A stretch of DNA of 64,000 bases. Source: Pseudomonas sp. KU26590 (GTDB taxonomy: Bacteria > Pseudomonadota > Gammaproteobacteria > Pseudomonadales > Pseudomonadaceae). The notes under the pieces were generated by a model. The model saw only the letters and a program-made list of their open reading frames with translations, had not been told where the DNA came from and searched no databases. This document shows positions 1 to 17,561 of this stretch, in pieces. A program made the translations under genes and the position numbers. The first letter of the stretch is position 1. Each line of letters opens with the position of its first letter. The stretch is from the NCBI RefSeq assembly GCF_026153515.1, contig NZ_CP110644.1:927501-991500 (forward strand), read 5' to 3'.

Positions 1-1877
<1,877 letters not shown>

Positions 1878-2024
1878 ATATAACACCCAAGCAATCTGCA
1901 GAAAGATGGCAGGTTGCGGTGTGTGAAGACGCATGAAGACGAAAGTTTGCGAACACACAGGCTGTACCTTGATCACATACCCGATTTGCTGAAGCGTTCG
2001 AGAGAACGAGTCAGCACCCGAATT

Positions 2025-2140
2025 TCTTGACGACCATAGAGCGTTGGAACCACCTGATCCCATCCCGAACTCAGCAGTGAAACGATGCATCGCCGATGGT
2101 AGTGTGGGGTTTCCCCATGTGAGAGTAGGTCATCGTCAAG
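2025..2140 (+). rRNA. 5S ribosomal RNA
   Basis: A complete 5S rRNA of about 116 bases. The 5' strand TCTTGACGACC pairs with the 3' strand GGTCATCGTCAAGA to close the molecule, and the conserved CCATCCCGAACTCAGCAGTGAAACG block lies inside it (about 2061-2086). It is the last gene of the rRNA operon and is followed by a factor-independent terminator. The ends are set by pairing of the terminal stem and may shift by one or two bases. Confidence 0.95.
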
Positions 2141-2151
2141 ATTAAATTCCG

Positions 2152-2188
2152 AAACCCCATTTGCGAAAGCAGATGGGGTTTTGTTTTT
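2152..2188 (+). terminator. Factor-independent terminator of the rRNA operon
   Basis: A 13-bp stem with one G-U pair: AAACCCCATTTGC, loop GAAA, GCAGATGGGGTTT, then TTGTTTTTG. It lies directly after the 5S gene and ends the rRNA operon before birA. Confidence 0.9.
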
Positions 2189-2332
2189 GCGCGCGAAAAA
2201 GCGGGTAGCCACTCTCCCCCAGATAACCAGCACATGAGTGCCGCTTGGTAGCGGCTTGCGGCGTGAAAGGCACGCTTGCTTAGGGCTGCTGGATGGCTAT
2301 CATGCGCGTCTTACTACGAGGCACTCACACCC

Positions 2333-3289
2333 ATGCATACATTGCTAAAGCTGCTTGAAGACGGGGCGTTTCACTCCGGCGAGGATCTGGGGATCGCGCT
2401 GGGCGTCAGCCGGAGTGCCGTCTGGAAGAAGCTGCAGCAGGCCCAGGCTGACCTAGGCATCGAGATTTACAAGGTGCGCGGTCGTGGTTACCGTTTGGCT
2501 TCGCCGTTTTCGTTTTTGGACGATGAGATGCTGAGCCGTGAGCACGCCGGGTTGGGTTGGACATGCAGGATTCACGACACTATCGACTCAACGAATGCTG
2601 AAGCCATGCGAGTGGCGAATTCAGGTGAAGCGCTTCCTGTCTTGGTTCTTGCAGAGCAGCAAACAGCGGGCCGCGGCAGGCGTGGCCGTAAGTGGGTAAG
2701 CCCTTTCGCTGAAAATCTCTATTACAGCCTCGCCTTGCGTATGGATGGAGGGACGCGTCGACTCGACGGGCTCAGCCTTCTCGTAGGGCTTGCTGTGGTA
2801 GATACCCTGCGCGAGCTCGGTATCTCCTGCGCGGGGTTGAAATGGCCTAACGATATTCTGGTTGGCGGCAAGAAACTCGCTGGAGTGTTGCTCGAGGTAA
2901 CTGGCGATCCTGCCAATGTGTGCCACGTAGTGATTGGTATTGGGATCAATATCAACATGCGTGAATCCGCTGTCGTCGACCAGGCTTGGACGTCGTTGGC
3001 CCTTGAGCTGGGACAGGTACAGGATCGGAACAAAGTTGCCAGCGCGCTCAGCCGACATCTCAGCGCTTATCTTGCTGGTCATCAAGAAAAGGGTTTTGCA
3101 GCCTACCGGAGAGATTGGGAGGATAGGCACCTATGGCAAGGGCTGGCGGTCGCTCTAACCGCGGGTGCGAAGATCACCCAGGGCGTTGTCATGGGAGTTG
3201 GAGACGATGGAGCGTTACGCCTGGAGGTAGGTGGGCGCGAGGAGCATTTCAGCGGGGGGGAGGTGAGTCTGAGGCTTCAGAGTAATTAG
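2333..3289 (+). CDS. birA: Bifunctional biotin-[acetyl-CoA-carboxylase] ligase / biotin operon repressor BirA
   Basis: Activates biotin to biotinyl-AMP and attaches it to the biotin carboxyl carrier protein of acetyl-CoA carboxylase; the N-terminal domain can also repress biotin genes. The 318-residue protein has a winged helix-turn-helix at about 13-35 (EDLGIALGVSRSAVWKKLQ), the biotin/ATP-binding loop GRGRRGR at 113-119, and a small C-terminal SH3-like domain. The in-frame frame opens at 2276, but the conserved sequence starts at MHTLLKLLEDG, so the ATG at 2333 is chosen; a GAGG lies at 2319-2322. In other Pseudomonas coaX follows birA. Here only 60 bases separate birA from the next gene and coaX is absent. 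Confidence 0.95.
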   Translation: MHTLLKLLEDGAFHSGEDLGIALGVSRSAVWKKLQQAQADLGIEIYKVRGRGYRLASPFSFLDDEMLSREHAGLGWTCRIHDTIDSTNAEAMRVANSGEALPVLVLAEQQTAGRGRRGRKWVSPFAENLYYSLALRMDGGTRRLDGLSLLVGLAVVDTLRELGISCAGLKWPNDILVGGKKLAGVLLEVTGDPANVCHVVIGIGININMRESAVVDQAWTSLALELGQVQDRNKVASALSRHLSAYLAGHQEKGFAAYRRDWEDRHLWQGLAVALTAGAKITQGVVMGVGDDGALRLEVGGREEHFSGGEVSLRLQSN

Positions 3290-3349
3290 GTCGAAATCAG
3301 AGTTGGTAAGTAGGCACACATCCGGATGCGTATCGTTTATGAGGTGGGT

Positions 3350-3787
3350 ATGCGTTGGATTTTTTTGTTGTTACTGATGTTGAACAGTCTTTATTTTGTG
3401 TGGCATCAGCAGGATGCGCCGCTACGGCCTAAAGAGGTCGAGCCGCTGGTAACCCATCGAGCTTATGGTCAGGATATTCGGTTGCTAGGCGAGTTGGGGT
3501 TGCGTGGCAGTAATGCGCAAACCCCTACAGAGCAAGAGAAGTGCCTCTACCTGGGCGGCACTACCAAGCACGATGAAGCGGCGCTTCTTGAGCAGCGTCT
3601 TGTTGCTTTGGATATCGATGCTCACCCTGGACAGCGCCTGGACCAGCAAGGTGGCGTGTACTGGCTGAAAATCGCGCCTGCTAGCCGGCGTCTGATCAGC
3701 GAGGCGTTGATGGCCGAGCTCCGCCGGGATTTCCCCATGCTAAAAAATGAAATAATGTCATGTGAAGGCATTGCAACCGCAGATTAG
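3350..3787 (+). CDS. Small membrane-anchored protein, SPOR-like (PA4278-type)
   Basis: A 145-residue protein with an N-terminal hydrophobic anchor (MRWIFLLLLMLNSLYFVWHQQ, about residues 1-18) and a soluble, presumably periplasmic, C-terminal part. The C-terminal half (YLGGTTKHDEAALLEQRL...YWLKIAP) resembles the fold repeat of SPOR domains, which bind denuded peptidoglycan, but the match is weak and is an inference. A frame is open from 3326, but GAGGTGGG at 3341 sits correctly before the ATG at 3350, which also gives the conserved MRW start. It is conserved downstream of birA/coaX in Pseudomonas. Function not established. Confidence 0.8.
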   Translation: MRWIFLLLLMLNSLYFVWHQQDAPLRPKEVEPLVTHRAYGQDIRLLGELGLRGSNAQTPTEQEKCLYLGGTTKHDEAALLEQRLVALDIDAHPGQRLDQQGGVYWLKIAPASRRLISEALMAELRRDFPMLKNEIMSCEGIATAD

Positions 3788-3888
3788 TTTGAATAGAATG
3801 GCGCCCGCTTCGCAGTGCAGATCAATTGATAGGTACTGATGCAGCGACAGTCAATGCTTGTAACCTCAAGTTTTTATTGAGAAAAAGA

Positions 3889-3916
3889 TTGACAGAAGGG
3901 TGGCATGATATAGAAT
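3889..3916 (+). promoter_or_regulatory. Sigma-70 promoter of the tRNA-Tyr-Gly-Thr operon
   Basis: TTGACA at 3889-3894 and TAGAAT at 3911-3916 with a 16-base spacer, 14 bases before tRNA-Tyr. The GC-rich stretch after the -10 (GCTGCCTCG) looks like the discriminator of stable-RNA promoters that respond to ppGpp. Confidence 0.85.
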
Positions 3917-3929
3917 GCTGCCTCGCTTA

Positions 3930-4016
<87 letters not shown>

Positions 4017-4041
4017 TTTTGAGCGTAAGCAGCAAAGCTCA

Positions 4042-4115
<74 letters not shown>

Positions 4116-4140
4116 GGTTTTCTGTTTGTGCGATGTATTC

Positions 4141-4216
4141 GCTCTTGTAGCTCAGTTGGTAGAGCACACCCTTGGTAAGGGTGAGGTCAGCGGTTCAAAT
4201 CCGCTCAAGAGCTCCA
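4141..4216 (+). tRNA. tRNA-Thr (anticodon GGT)
   Basis: A 76-base tRNA with acceptor stem GCTCTTG/CAAGAGC, anticodon GGT in CTTGGTAAG, T-loop GGTTCAAATCC and encoded CCA. In P. aeruginosa and P. putida a second EF-Tu gene follows this tRNA; here a terminator follows instead. Confidence 0.97.
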
Positions 4217-4223
4217 TTACTAG

Positions 4224-4253
4224 GGCAGATATGTAAGTATCTGCCTTTGTTTT
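4224..4253 (+). terminator. Terminator ending the Tyr-Gly-Thr tRNA operon
   Basis: A perfect 8-bp stem, GGCAGATA / TATCTGCC, with loop TGTAAG, followed by TTTGTTTT. It ends the tRNA transcript 8 bases after tRNA-Thr, where tufB would otherwise follow. Confidence 0.9.
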
Positions 4254-4342
4254 AAGTGCTACTAATGTCAAGGTTTTCAAGCTCTTGGCGAGATAGCGCT
4301 GCAGTGAATCGATCTGTGCGATGCGCAGTTGTCGAGTTGCTG

Positions 4343-4371
4343 TTGAAATCTTCCTGTCAGGTCAGCATAAT
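4343..4371 (+). promoter_or_regulatory. Sigma-70 promoter for tRNA-Trp-secE-nusG
   Basis: TTGAAA at 4343-4348, 17-base spacer, CATAAT at 4366-4371. The expected start is about 15 bases before tRNA-Trp. No terminator separates the tRNA from secE, so the tRNA is probably processed from a tRNA-secE-nusG transcript. Confidence 0.82.
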
Positions 4372-4392
4372 GTTCGGCCTGATTTTGCTTTT

Positions 4393-4468
4393 AGGTCAGT
4401 AGCTCAATTGGCAGAGCGACGGTCTCCAAAACCGTAGGTTGGGGGTTCGATTCCCTCCTGACCTGCCA
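4393..4468 (+). tRNA. tRNA-Trp (anticodon CCA)
   Basis: A 76-base tRNA with acceptor stem AGGTCAG/CTGACCT, anticodon CCA in TCTCCAAAA, T-loop GGTTCGATTCC and encoded CCA at 4466-4468. It lies 44 bases before secE, its usual neighbour in Pseudomonas. Confidence 0.97.
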
Positions 4469-4512
4469 GATTCTCTAAAGTATCTGGCTTTCTTTTCACA
4501 GGATTTTAGTAG

Positions 4513-4881
4513 ATGAATCCAAAGGCTGAAGCCCAAGACTCCCGTTTTGATCTCGTGAAGTGGCTTGTAGTAGTGCTTCTGGTAGTCGTGGGTGTCGTTG
4601 GAAATCAATACTACTCCGCACAACCAATCCTGTATCGCGTTCTTGCCCTGCTTGTAATCGCCGCTGTTGCAGCCTACGTGGCTCTGCAGACGGGGAAGGG
4701 CAAGGCTTTCTTTGTTTTGGCCAAGGAAGCTCGCGCTGAGATTCGTAAAGTCGTGTGGCCTACGCGTCAAGAGACTACCCAGACCACTTTGATCGTGGTC
4801 GCAGTGGTTCTCGTTATGGCGCTGCTGTTGTGGGGTTTAGATTCCCTGCTCGGCTGGCTTGTTTCCTTGATTGTCGGCTAA
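4513..4881 (+). CDS. secE: Preprotein translocase subunit SecE
   Basis: Small inner-membrane subunit of the SecYEG protein channel; it clamps the two halves of SecY. The 122-residue protein has two N-terminal hydrophobic segments (about 15-33 and 37-57), the conserved cytoplasmic amphipathic helix with the signature EIRKVVWPTRQET at about 76-88, and a third membrane segment (about 92-115). The three-helix layout is that of gammaproteobacterial SecE. It is followed 9 bases later by nusG, the usual pairing. Confidence 0.96.
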   Translation: MNPKAEAQDSRFDLVKWLVVVLLVVVGVVGNQYYSAQPILYRVLALLVIAAVAAYVALQTGKGKAFFVLAKEARAEIRKVVWPTRQETTQTTLIVVAVVLVMALLLWGLDSLLGWLVSLIVG

Positions 4882-4890
4882 GGGTGTCCC

Positions 4891-5424
4891 GTGGCTAAGC
4901 GTTGGTACGTAGTGCATGCCTACTCGGGTTACGAGAAGCATGTCATGCGCTCACTTGTTGAGCGTGTAAAGCTTGCAGGCATGGAAGATGGCTTCGGCGA
5001 AATTCTGGTCCCTACTGAAGAAGTAGTGGAAATGCGTAACGGCCAGAAGCGGAAAAGCGAACGCAAATTCTTCCCTGGCTATGTGCTTGTCCAGATGGAC
5101 ATGAACGAGGGTACTTGGCACTTGGTCAAGGACACTCCTCGCGTGATGGGCTTCATCGGTGGTACGGCAGACAAGCCGGCCCCTATTACCGACAAAGAGG
5201 CTGAGGCCATTCTGCGTCGCGTCGCTGATGGTAGCGACAAGCCAAAGCCAAAGACTCTGTTCGAGCCGGGCGAAGTCGTCCGTGTTACAGATGGCCCGTT
5301 TGCTGATTTCAACGGTACCGTCGAAGAAGTCAATTACGAGAAGAGCCGGATCCAAGTGGCGGTGCTCATTTTCGGACGCTCCACTCCGGTGGAGCTGGAG
5401 TTCAGTCAGGTCGAAAAGGCGTAA
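4891..5424 (+). CDS. nusG: Transcription termination/antitermination protein NusG
   Basis: Binds the RNA polymerase clamp, suppresses pausing and couples polymerase to Rho or to the ribosome through S10. The 177-residue protein has the NGN domain (start [15 protein letters not shown]; core [20 protein letters not shown]) and a C-terminal KOW domain ([21 protein letters not shown] at about 126-146). The start codon is GTG, set by the conserved [13 protein letters not shown] start and its position just after secE. It is co-transcribed with secE and followed by a terminator-like hairpin. Confidence 0.97.
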   Translation: MAKRWYVVHAYSGYEKHVMRSLVERVKLAGMEDGFGEILVPTEEVVEMRNGQKRKSERKFFPGYVLVQMDMNEGTWHLVKDTPRVMGFIGGTADKPAPITDKEAEAILRRVADGSDKPKPKTLFEPGEVVRVTDGPFADFNGTVEEVNYEKSRIQVAVLIFGRSTPVELEFSQVEKA

Positions 5425-5442
5425 CTGAGCTCAGAATCCCAT

Positions 5443-5473
5443 ACCCCGCAGCCTTGTGCTGTGGGGTTTTTTC
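5443..5473 (+). terminator. Terminator after nusG
   Basis: A 10-bp stem with one G-U pair, ACCCCGCAGC / GCTGTGGGGT, with loop CTTGT and a TTTTTTC tract. It separates secE-nusG from rplK-rplA. I found no convincing sigma-70 promoter in the 70 bases before rplK, so some read-through is likely. Confidence 0.88.
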
Positions 5474-5543
5474 GTCACCGGGATAAACGCGCAAGTAACC
5501 GGGGAGCCTTTCGAGGCGCTAGAACCCGTAATTGGAGTGCCTC

Positions 5544-5975
5544 ATGGCCAAGAAGATTACCGCTTACATCAAGCTTCAAGTGAAAGCCGCTCAGGCTAAC
5601 CCGAGCCCGCCTGTTGGTCCTGCACTGGGTCAGCACGGCGTGAACATCATGGAATTCTGCAAAGCGTTCAACGCCCGTACTCAGGGTATTGAGCCAGGCT
5701 TGCCGACTCCTGTGATCATCACTGTTTACAGTGACCGCAGCTTCACCTTTGAAACCAAAAGCACCCCGGCTTCGGTACTGCTGAAAAAAGCAGCTGGCCT
5801 GACCAGCGGCTCGGCTCGTCCGAACACCGTAAAAGTTGGCACCGTAACCCGTGCTCAGCTGGAAGAAATCGCCAAGGCAAAAAATGCCGACCTGACCGCT
5901 GCTGATATGGACGCCGCTGTGCGCACTATCGCCGGTTCCGCTCGTAGCATGGGCCTTAACGTGGAGGGTGTGTAA
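5544..5975 (+). CDS. rplK: 50S ribosomal protein L11
   Basis: Binds the GTPase-associated region of 23S rRNA at the base of the L7/L12 stalk and is needed for RelA activation. The 143-residue protein matches the family length. The N-terminal domain carries the proline-rich loop [20 protein letters not shown] and the C-terminal RNA-binding domain ends in [12 protein letters not shown]. The frame opens at 5532, but [12 protein letters not shown] fixes the ATG at 5544, preceded by GGAGTG. The stop overlaps the rplA start in TAATG. Confidence 0.97.
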   Translation: MAKKITAYIKLQVKAAQANPSPPVGPALGQHGVNIMEFCKAFNARTQGIEPGLPTPVIITVYSDRSFTFETKSTPASVLLKKAAGLTSGSARPNTVKVGTVTRAQLEEIAKAKNADLTAADMDAAVRTIAGSARSMGLNVEGV

Positions 5976-6670
5976 TGGCTAAGCTGACTAAGCGCCAAAA
6001 GGCTATCGCTTCCAAAGTTGAAGCTGGCAAATCGTATAACTTCAACGAAGCCGCTGCTCTGCTGGCTGAGTTGTCGACAGTGAAGTTCAGCGAGTCTGTA
6101 GACATCGCTGTGAACCTCGGTGTTGATCCTCGTAAATCCGACCAGGTCGTACGTAGCGCTACCGTGCTGCCTCACGGCACTGGCAAGACCGTTCGGGTCG
6201 CAGTATTTACTCAGGGTCCAGCTGCTGAAGCTGCTCTGGCTGCAGGCGCTGATCGCGTTGGTATGGACGATCTGGCTGCTGAAATGAAAGGCGGCGACCT
6301 GAACTATGACGTCGTAATCGCCTCTCCGGACGCAATGCGTGTTGTTGGTCAGCTGGGTCAGATCCTCGGCCCGCGCGGTCTGATGCCTAACCCTAAAGTC
6401 GGTACCGTTACTCCAGACGTAGCCACTGCCGTGAAAAACGCCAAGGCTGGTCAGGTTCGTTATCGCACCGACAAAAATGGCATTATCCACACCTCCGTTG
6501 GCAAGGTCGGCTTTGATGCAGACAAGCTGCGTGAGAACGTTGAAGCACTGATCGCTGATCTGAAGCGTATCAAGCCAGCTTCCTCGAAAGGTATCTACGT
6601 CAAGCGCGTAACACTGAGCACCACTATGGGCCCAGGCTTGGTCATCGACCAAGGTTCGTTGGACGCGTAA
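5975..6670 (+). CDS. rplA: 50S ribosomal protein L1
   Basis: Forms the mobile L1 stalk at the ribosomal E site and, in enterobacteria, represses its own rplK-rplA mRNA. The 231-residue protein has the family length, the N-terminal [16 protein letters not shown] and the signature [16 protein letters not shown] at about 129-144. GGAGGGTG inside the end of rplK supplies the ribosome site, and one base is shared with the rplK stop. An L1-binding mimic in the rplK leader is expected but I could not define it. Confidence 0.97.
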   Translation: MAKLTKRQKAIASKVEAGKSYNFNEAAALLAELSTVKFSESVDIAVNLGVDPRKSDQVVRSATVLPHGTGKTVRVAVFTQGPAAEAALAAGADRVGMDDLAAEMKGGDLNYDVVIASPDAMRVVGQLGQILGPRGLMPNPKVGTVTPDVATAVKNAKAGQVRYRTDKNGIIHTSVGKVGFDADKLRENVEALIADLKRIKPASSKGIYVKRVTLSTTMGPGLVIDQGSLDA

Positions 6671-6867
6671 GACTGGCATGGCGCGGGTAACCGCGTCATT
6701 GCGAAAATTGGGGTCCCTGCCTGGCGGGGGCTATCCAAGACCGTAGGCGGCGAAAGCCTTAAACCTCAAGCCTACGCAGATGGTGCTCCCGGTTCCTTAC
6801 CGAATCAGACACCAAAACGACATCCGGCTCAGGTCAGATGAAACGGTAACAAGCAGGAGTTAAACCC
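6671..6867 (+). promoter_or_regulatory. Structured leader of rplJ-rplL (L10 leader type)
   Basis: A 197-base gap between rplA and rplJ with several local inverted segments, for example GTAGGC at 6743-6748 and GCCTAC at 6770-6775. Its position and size fit the L10-leader element, where the L10-(L7/L12) complex binds the mRNA and represses rplJ translation. I identify it by position and pairing, not by a covariance search. No strong sigma-70 promoter was found. Confidence 0.6.
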
Positions 6868-7368
6868 GTGGCAATTAAACTCGAAGACAAGAAGGCCATC
6901 GTCGCTGAAGTCAACGAGGCTGCCAAAGTCGCTCTGTCTGCTGTTGTGGCTGATGCCCGCGGTGTGACGGTAGGCGCGATGACCGGACTCCGTAAAGAGG
7001 CTCGTGAAGCTGGCGTTTACGTACGTGTCGTACGTAACACCCTGCTCAAGCGCGCCGTTGCTGACACTGAATACAGTGTCCTCAACGATGTGTTCACCGG
7101 CCCGACCTTGATCGCTTTCTCCAACGAACATCCAGGTGCTGCTGCCCGTTTGTTCAAAGAGTTCGCTAAAGGTCAGGATAAGTTCGAGATCAAGGCAGCT
7201 GCGTTCGAGGGCAAGTTCCTCGCAGCTAATCAGATCGACGTACTGGCAACACTGCCGACCCGCAACGAAGCGATTTCGCAGCTGATGAGCGTGATTCAAG
7301 GCGCTACCAGCAAGCTCGCTCGTACTCTGGCGGCCATTCGCGAACAGAAAGAAGCCGCTGCAGCCTAA
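6868..7368 (+). CDS. rplJ: 50S ribosomal protein L10
   Basis: Forms the base of the ribosomal stalk; its C-terminal helix carries L7/L12 dimers. The 166-residue protein has the N-terminal rRNA-binding domain ([17 protein letters not shown], then [24 protein letters not shown]) and the C-terminal helix [17 protein letters not shown]. The start codon is GTG after AGGAG at 6856. It is co-transcribed with rplL, 78 bases downstream, and probably represses its own translation through the leader. Confidence 0.97.
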   Translation: MAIKLEDKKAIVAEVNEAAKVALSAVVADARGVTVGAMTGLRKEAREAGVYVRVVRNTLLKRAVADTEYSVLNDVFTGPTLIAFSNEHPGAAARLFKEFAKGQDKFEIKAAAFEGKFLAANQIDVLATLPTRNEAISQLMSVIQGATSKLARTLAAIREQKEAAAA

Positions 7369-7446
7369 GGGCAGGTACTTCCTCTCGCGTATTTTTGTTT
7401 ATTTCGATGGTCGCGTAGGCCGTCCCCCAATTCAGGAATTAGAGTC

Positions 7447-7812
7447 ATGTCTATCTCTCAAGACGATATCCTCAACGCCGTAGCTGAAATGTCCGTTCTG
7501 CAGGTTGTTGAGCTGATCAAAGCATTCGAAGAAAAATTCGGTGTTAGCGCTGCTGCTGCTTCCGCTGGTCCAGCTGCTGCTGCTGCCGTTGTTGAAGAGC
7601 AAACTGAATTCAACGTCATGTTGCTTGAAGCTGGCGAGAAGAAAGTTAACGCGATTAAAGCAGTTCGTGAACTGACCGGTCTGGGCCTGAAAGAAGCCAA
7701 GGCAGTAGTTGACGGCGCTCCAGCAATGGTCCTGGAAGCAGTCTCCAAAGACGCTGCTGACAAAGCCAAAGCTGCTCTGGAAGAAGCAGGCGCTAAAGTC
7801 GAGCTGAAGTAA
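7447..7812 (+). CDS. rplL: 50S ribosomal protein L7/L12
   Basis: The multicopy stalk protein that recruits and activates translational GTPases. The 121-residue protein has the N-terminal dimerisation domain ([33 protein letters not shown]), an alanine-rich hinge (about 36-50, [17 protein letters not shown]), and the C-terminal factor-binding domain with [15 protein letters not shown]. It is followed by hairpins that probably let only part of the transcription continue into rpoB. Confidence 0.97.
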   Translation: MSISQDDILNAVAEMSVLQVVELIKAFEEKFGVSAAAASAGPAAAAAVVEEQTEFNVMLLEAGEKKVNAIKAVRELTGLGLKEAKAVVDGAPAMVLEAVSKDAADKAKAALEEAGAKVELK

Positions 7813-7858
7813 GCATCGACTTTGCGTTTCCAGCCCAAGCGTTAAGCGAAAGGCTGAT

Positions 7859-7887
7859 GGCTGGTGGCTTCTGCCACCGGCCTTTTT
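7859..7887 (+). terminator. Attenuator-type terminator between rplL and rpoB
   Basis: A 10-bp stem with one G-U pair, GGCTGGTGGC / GCCACCGGCC, loop TTCT, followed by TTTTT. It lies 46 bases after rplL. In enterobacteria a partial terminator here sets the ratio of ribosomal protein to RNA polymerase mRNA; the same role is likely. Confidence 0.88.
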
Positions 7888-7949
7888 CCGTTGTTGGCAG
7901 CTGATTCGGTTAGCGCTGATTACGTGATCTACCCACCTCGAACGGTGGC

Positions 7950-8001
7950 GCGAACCATGGGGTTCGCAAGATTTTTCTGGCTGCTCCCGTCGGGAGGAGC
8001 C
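7950..8001 (+). promoter_or_regulatory. Two further stem-loops before rpoB
   Basis: The first is a perfect 7-bp stem, GCGAACC / GGTTCGC, loop ATGG (7950-7967), followed by AAGATTTTT. The second is GGCT-G-CTCCC / GGGAG-G-AGCC (7979-8001), broken only by one G-G mismatch. With the attenuator at 7859 the spacer holds three hairpins. The second or third could be an RNase III processing site, as in the enterobacterial rplL-rpoB spacer; that is inference. Confidence 0.6.
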
Positions 8002-8033
8002 AAACAAGCAGGTGACCAAGCTGGGGAACGCTG

Positions 8034-12107
<4,074 letters not shown>

Positions 12108-12170
12108 CACGTGACGCGAATCGAGGGTGGGTCGGTATGACCGCCCTCTGCTCCGCCAGGAGGAAAGGCC

Positions 12171-16370
<4,200 letters not shown>

Positions 16371-16377
16371 GAGTAAG

Positions 16378-16449
16378 GCCCCGATTTTCATAGCCATTGG
16401 TCTCACCCGGTTTCGATGGGTTGCCAGTGGTTGTGGACGTCGGGGCTTT
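16378..16449 (+). terminator. Possible long-armed terminator after rpoC
   Basis: GCCCCGA at 16378-16384 can pair with TCGGGGC at 16440-16446, enclosing about 55 bases that can themselves fold, followed only by TTTG. It sits 7 bases after the rpoC stop. The U-tract is short, so partial termination is the most that can be claimed. Confidence 0.5.
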
Positions 16450-16452
16450 GCC

Positions 16453-16481
16453 TTGACTGGGGGCAGGATCCTCTTTAGACT
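16453..16481 (+). promoter_or_regulatory. Sigma-70 promoter of the str operon (rpsL-rpsG-fusA-tuf)
   Basis: TTGACT at 16453-16458, 17-base spacer, TAGACT at 16476-16481, 91 bases before rpsL. It starts 4 bases after the possible rpoC terminator. Four to five of six consensus bases match in each box. Confidence 0.75.
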
Positions 16482-16572
16482 CTTGTACCCCTAAATCTGG
16501 CGGGACGTATGTCCTGCCATTTTGCTTTTCTTGTAAGACAATAGCGTCGCAAGACAACAGTGGAGCTAGTAG

Positions 16573-16944
16573 ATGGCAACTATCAACCAGCTGGTACGTC
16601 AGCCGCGTAAGCGTATCGTCGAGAAATCCGACGTGCCTGCGCTGCAGAACTGCCCGCAGCGTCGTGGTGTGTGCACTCGCGTGTACACAACTACGCCGAA
16701 AAAACCTAACTCGGCATTGCGTAAAGTCTGCCGTGTGCGTCTGACCAACGGTTTCGAGGTTTCCTCGTACATCGGCGGTGAAGGCCACAACCTGCAAGAG
16801 CACAGCGTCGTACTGATTCGCGGCGGCCGTGTAAAAGACTTGCCAGGTGTTCGTTACCACACCGTTCGCGGTTCGTTGGATACTTCCGGTGTTAAAGGTC
16901 GTAACCAGGGTCGTTCGAAGTACGGTACCAAGAAGCCTAAGTAG
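16573..16944 (+). CDS. rpsL: 30S ribosomal protein S12
   Basis: Decoding-centre protein of the small subunit and the classical streptomycin target. The 123-residue protein has the family length and the motifs [22 protein letters not shown] and [16 protein letters not shown]. The lysines at the usual resistance positions (PKKPNS and GGRVKDLPG) are intact, so no resistance substitution is seen. GGAG precedes the ATG. It is the first gene of the str operon. Confidence 0.98.
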   Translation: MATINQLVRQPRKRIVEKSDVPALQNCPQRRGVCTRVYTTTPKKPNSALRKVCRVRLTNGFEVSSYIGGEGHNLQEHSVVLIRGGRVKDLPGVRYHTVRGSLDTSGVKGRNQGRSKYGTKKPK

Positions 16945-17039
16945 TAGCGGCTTTTTGTAAAAACTGAATCATCTTATTTTCTGAGTCGATAAGAGTAAGG
17001 TCGGAAGCGCCATTAGGTGCTGATTCCGAGCGAACCTGA

Positions 17040-17531
<492 letters not shown>

Positions 17532-17561
17532 TTTCAGCGTCACTAATTTTGCGAGGGCTTT

